64,000 nt of DNA from Bacteroidales bacterium. GTDB taxonomy: Bacteria > Bacteroidota > Bacteroidia > Bacteroidales > UBA932. A program made the translations under genes and the position numbers. Below, piece after piece: positions 61,297 through 64,000 of the stretch (positions are counted from its first letter, which is position 1; every line of letters begins with the position of its first letter). The notes under the pieces were generated by a model. The model saw only the letters and a program-made list of their open reading frames with translations. It searched no databases and had not been told where the DNA came from. The stretch is taken from assembly GCA_017430365.1 (NCBI GenBank), contig JAFRNC010000005.1:1-64000 (forward strand), written 5' to 3'.

Positions 61297-61923
61297 ATGC
61301 CTGGTATTATTGGAAAAAAAATCGGAATGACTTCCGTTTTCAGTGCCGAGGGAAAAAATCTTCCATGCACTGTTATCGAGGCTGGTCCGTGTGTTGTCAC
61401 GCAAATCCGTACAGTTGAAAAGGACGGTTACTCCGCTGTACAGCTTGCCTATGACGAAACTACTGAAAAGCACGCCAGCAAGGCTTTGAAAGGCCACTTT
61501 GAAAAGGCAGGAACCACCCCCAAGCGCAAGCTCGTCGAGTTCAAGAACGACTTCCCGATGGAGCTCAAGCTCGGTGATCAGGTTACGTTGGAGTCACTGA
61601 CCCAGAGGGAGCTCAAGTGGATCGACATTACCGGAATCTCCAAGGGTAAGGGTTTCCAGGGCGTTGTGAAACGCCATCACTTCCAGGGCGTCGGCGGACA
61701 GACACATGGTCAGGACGACCGTCTCCGTCACCCCGGTTCAATGGGTGCATCCTCCTGGCCGTCCCGCGTATTCAAAGGAATGCGCATGGCCGGACACATG
61801 GGTGGTGACCGCGTGAAGATTTTCAACCTCGAGGTCATCAAGGTTATCCCTGAGAACAATCTCGTCATTGTCAAGGGTTCCGTTCCCGGAGCCAAGGGAT
61901 CTTATTTAATTCTGGAGGACTAA
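61297..61923 (+). CDS. rplC: 50S ribosomal protein L3
   Basis: A large-subunit protein of 208 residues near the peptidyl-transferase centre. [15 protein letters not shown] at the start and the signature [50 protein letters not shown] are diagnostic. It is the first gene of the operon here; the usual upstream rpsJ is missing from this position. Confidence 0.98.
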   Translation: MPGIIGKKIGMTSVFSAEGKNLPCTVIEAGPCVVTQIRTVEKDGYSAVQLAYDETTEKHASKALKGHFEKAGTTPKRKLVEFKNDFPMELKLGDQVTLESLTQRELKWIDITGISKGKGFQGVVKRHHFQGVGGQTHGQDDRLRHPGSMGASSWPSRVFKGMRMAGHMGGDRVKIFNLEVIKVIPENNLVIVKGSVPGAKGSYLILED

Positions 61924-61927
61924 TCGC

Positions 61928-62554
61928 ATGAAACTGGATGTATTGAAAATTGACGGCACTGCTTCCGGAAAGCAGGTCGAACTCGATGAGGCCATTTTCG
62001 GCATCGAGCCCAACGACAACGCGATCTATCTCGACGTCAAGCAGTATCTCGCAGATCAGCGTCAGGGTACCCACAAGACCAAGGACCGCAGCGAAGTGGC
62101 TTTCTCCACCAAGAAGATGGGTCGCCAGAAAGGCGGCGGAGGTGCCCGTCACGGCAGCATCAAGTCCAACATCTACGTTGGCGGCGGCACCGCATTCGGC
62201 CCGAAACCCCGCGACTATCGCTTCAAACTCAACAAGAAGCTGAAGCAGCTCGCCCGCTTCTCCGCCCTTTCCTACAAGGCCAAGGAGAATGCTATCACGA
62301 TGGTTGAACCGTTCGCCATGGATGCTCCCAAGACCAAGGATTTCATCAAGATCCTGGAGAACATCAAGGCTTACGGCCGCAAGACCCTCGTCGTACTTCC
62401 CGAAAATTCGAAGAATATTTACCTGTCGTCTCGCAACCTTCCTGAAGTCAAGGTCATCACCATTGACGAAATCAACACCTACACCCTCGTGGATGCCAAC
62501 CGCCTCGTGCTCGTTGACGGTGTTCAGGACATCATCGCTGAAAGACGCAAATAA
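61928..62554 (+). CDS. rplD: 50S ribosomal protein L4
   Basis: A 208-residue large-subunit protein lining the exit tunnel. The conserved loop RSEVAFSTKKMGRQKGGGGARHGSIKSNIYVGGGTAFGPKPRDY is present in order. It starts 4 nt after rplC. In some bacteria L4 autoregulates this operon; no such leader is evident in the 56-nt 5' region. Confidence 0.98.
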   Translation: MKLDVLKIDGTASGKQVELDEAIFGIEPNDNAIYLDVKQYLADQRQGTHKTKDRSEVAFSTKKMGRQKGGGGARHGSIKSNIYVGGGTAFGPKPRDYRFKLNKKLKQLARFSALSYKAKENAITMVEPFAMDAPKTKDFIKILENIKAYGRKTLVVLPENSKNIYLSSRNLPEVKVITIDEINTYTLVDANRLVLVDGVQDIIAERRK

Positions 62555-62566
62555 AACCTGAAGACT

Positions 62567-62857
62567 ATGGGAATTTTAATCAAACCCCTCGTAACTGAGA
62601 AGATGACGGTTCTGGGCGACAAGCTCAACCGTTACGGTTTCCTTGTTGAGCGCGACGCCAACAAGATCGAGATCAAGAAGGCGGTGGAGCAGATGTATGG
62701 TGTTTCGGTAAAGGATGTCAATACTGTGAACTACCACGGTAAACGCAAGAGCCGCTATACTAAAGCCGGTTTACAGACAGGCCGTACAAACCATTACAAG
62801 AAGGCGTTTGTCACTCTGGCCGGAGACGATAAGATTGACTTCTACAGCAACATTTAA
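62567..62857 (+). CDS. rplW: 50S ribosomal protein L23
   Basis: A 96-residue large-subunit protein at the tunnel exit, the docking site for trigger factor and [17 protein letters not shown] and [31 protein letters not shown] are family hallmarks. It lies 12 nt after rplD and 5 nt before rplB. Confidence 0.98.
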   Translation: MGILIKPLVTEKMTVLGDKLNRYGFLVERDANKIEIKKAVEQMYGVSVKDVNTVNYHGKRKSRYTKAGLQTGRTNHYKKAFVTLAGDDKIDFYSNI

Positions 62858-62862
62858 AGGCC

Positions 62863-63687
62863 ATGGCAATTCGCAAGTTCAAACCGGTAACTCCCGGTAC
62901 CCGCAATAAGGCAATCAGCGCATTTGACGAGATTACCTGCTCGACCCCTGAAAAGAGCCTCCTCCGTCCCCTCCGCGGAACCGGCGGTCGCAACAACCAG
63001 GGTAAGATGACCATGCGCTATCTCGGTGGCGGACACAAGAAGATGTACCGCGTCATCGACTTCATGCGCAACAAAGACAACTACACCGCTACCGTCAAGA
63101 CCATCGAATACGACCCCAACCGCAGTGCCCGCATTGCGCTGGTCGTCTATGGCGACGGTGAGAAGCGTTACATCATTGCTCCCAACGGAATCAAGGTCGG
63201 CCAGACCATCGCTTCCGGCTCCGGAGTAGCTCCTGAAATCGGCAACGCTCTGCCTCTGGCAGAAATTCCGCTCGGTACCCTCGTGCACAACATCGAACTC
63301 CGCCCGGGCAACGGCGGCGCGATGGCACGCAGCGCGGGCACTTTCGCCCAGCTGACCGCACGCGAAGGCAACCACGCCATCCTCCGTCTCCCTTCGGGCG
63401 AGACCCGCATGGTCCTGGTTTCCTGCCGCGCCACTGTCGGTACCGTCTCCAACGCTGACCACAACCTGGAAAGCCACGGCAAGGCCGGCCGTCGTCGCTG
63501 GCTGGGCCGCAGGCCTCACAACCGCGGTGTCGTCATGAACCCGGTGGACCACCCGATGGGTGGTGGTGAAGGCCGCGCCTCCGGTGGACACCCGCGTTCC
63601 CGCAAGGGTCTGCCTGCCAAGGGATACAAGACTCGTAACCCTAAGAAGACTTCCAGCAAGTTCATCATCGAAAGAAGAAAGAAATAA
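62863..63687 (+). CDS. rplB: 50S ribosomal protein L2
   Basis: A 274-residue large-subunit protein that supports subunit joining and peptidyl transfer. The C-terminal signature [29 protein letters not shown] is intact, including the conserved His in VDHPMGGG, and the basic C-terminus is normal. Confidence 0.99.
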   Translation: MAIRKFKPVTPGTRNKAISAFDEITCSTPEKSLLRPLRGTGGRNNQGKMTMRYLGGGHKKMYRVIDFMRNKDNYTATVKTIEYDPNRSARIALVVYGDGEKRYIIAPNGIKVGQTIASGSGVAPEIGNALPLAEIPLGTLVHNIELRPGNGGAMARSAGTFAQLTAREGNHAILRLPSGETRMVLVSCRATVGTVSNADHNLESHGKAGRRRWLGRRPHNRGVVMNPVDHPMGGGEGRASGGHPRSRKGLPAKGYKTRNPKKTSSKFIIERRKK

Positions 63688-63709
63688 CGGAATTAAACTG
63701 TATTAGATT

Positions 63710-63976
63710 ATGAGTCGTTCACTTAGAAAAGGTCCGTACATCCAGGAAGCTCTGGAGAAGAGAGTGCTCGCGATGAACGAGGGCACCATGAAGAAAGAAG
63801 CCATCAAGACCTGGTCACGCTCCAGCATGATCTCCCCCGACTTCGTAGGCCATACGATCGCCGTCCACAACGGCACCAAGTTTATTCCGGTCTATGTCAC
63901 GGAGAACATGGTTGGTCACAAACTCGGAGAATTCGCTCCGACGCGTACCTTCAAGGGCCATTCCGGCAACCGTTAA
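63710..63976 (+). CDS. rpsS: 30S ribosomal protein S19
   Basis: An 88-residue small-subunit head protein. [40 protein letters not shown] and [17 protein letters not shown] are the standard blocks. It follows rplB by 22 nt. Confidence 0.98.
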   Translation: MSRSLRKGPYIQEALEKRVLAMNEGTMKKEAIKTWSRSSMISPDFVGHTIAVHNGTKFIPVYVTENMVGHKLGEFAPTRTFKGHSGNR

Positions 63977-63996
63977 CATTAAAAACAGAGTAAACA

Positions 63997-64000
63997 ATGG
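63997..64000 (+). CDS. First bases of the next ribosomal gene (probably rplV)
   Basis: An ATGG sits 20 nt after the rpsS stop, following the A-rich spacer typical of this operon. L22 (rplV) nearly always follows rpsS. Only four bases are visible, so this rests on gene order alone. Confidence 0.35.

Overview
The window looks like a chromosome segment from a Bacteroidales bacterium with fairly GC-rich genes. Direct signs are three SusC/SusD pairs, Bacteroidetes-restricted families (DUF4270, DUF3098), AT-rich gaps carrying the Bacteroidetes housekeeping promoter (TTTG, 19-21 nt, TAnnTTTG), and start codons without Shine-Dalgarno sequences. I cannot place it below order level. I see no phage, plasmid, transposase or CRISPR array.

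Layout. 0-0.13 kb: a strong leftward promoter and a boxA-like leader, probably of an rRNA operon off the left edge. 0.25-7.9 kb: a giant alpha-2-macroglobulin lipoprotein divergent from PBP1C. 8.0-8.3 kb: a palindromic repeat, tRNA-His and its terminator. 8.4-14.7 kb: a small lipoprotein, a GH20 hexosaminidase with a propeller protein, an AGCS symporter and an aldehyde dehydrogenase. 14.7-17.4 kb: envelope operon ftsX-DUF3098-uppP-lpxH. 17.4-19.6 kb: a shortened GT5-like protein with a DUF4270 lipoprotein. 19.6-22.5 kb: acpP-fabF and kbl. 22.5-23.1 kb: a gap with a second repeat copy. 23.1-28.1 kb: rplM-rpsI, rpsB-tsf, and dus-lpxK. 28.1-39.0 kb: two divergent SusC/SusD pairs with no glycoside hydrolases. 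39.1-45.1 kb: an unknown secreted protein, an operon of aminopeptidase P, a C1B peptidase and DUF456, and a NagB-like/PIG-L fusion. 45.3-55.1 kb: a compact polysaccharide-utilisation locus (ECF sigma, FecR anti-sigma, STN-SusC, SusD, GH38 alpha-mannosidase). 55.1-55.3 kb: terminator and third repeat copy. 55.3-61.1 kb: two secreted S9 peptidases and a short secreted protein. 61.2-64.0 kb: ribosomal genes rplC-rplD-rplW-rplB-rpsS and the first bases of the next gene.

The genes point to a saccharolytic and proteolytic gut-type lifestyle. SusC/SusD complexes import oligomers; GH20 and GH38 trim host- or yeast-type glycans; secreted S9, C1B and M24 peptidases digest peptides; core genes for envelope, fatty-acid and ribosome synthesis lie between them.

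The most unusual items are: (i) a dispersed ~111-121 bp palindromic element in three copies, with terminal inverted repeats and an inner hairpin whose two arms co-vary between copies; (ii) a NagB-like domain that lacks two catalytic residues but is fused to an intact-looking PIG-L deacetylase; (iii) two genes whose promoter -7 boxes almost touch the start codon, suggesting leaderless mRNAs; (iv) a GT5-like protein with neither the nucleotide-sugar loop nor the second Rossmann domain; and (v) an S10-type operon that starts at rplC without rpsJ.
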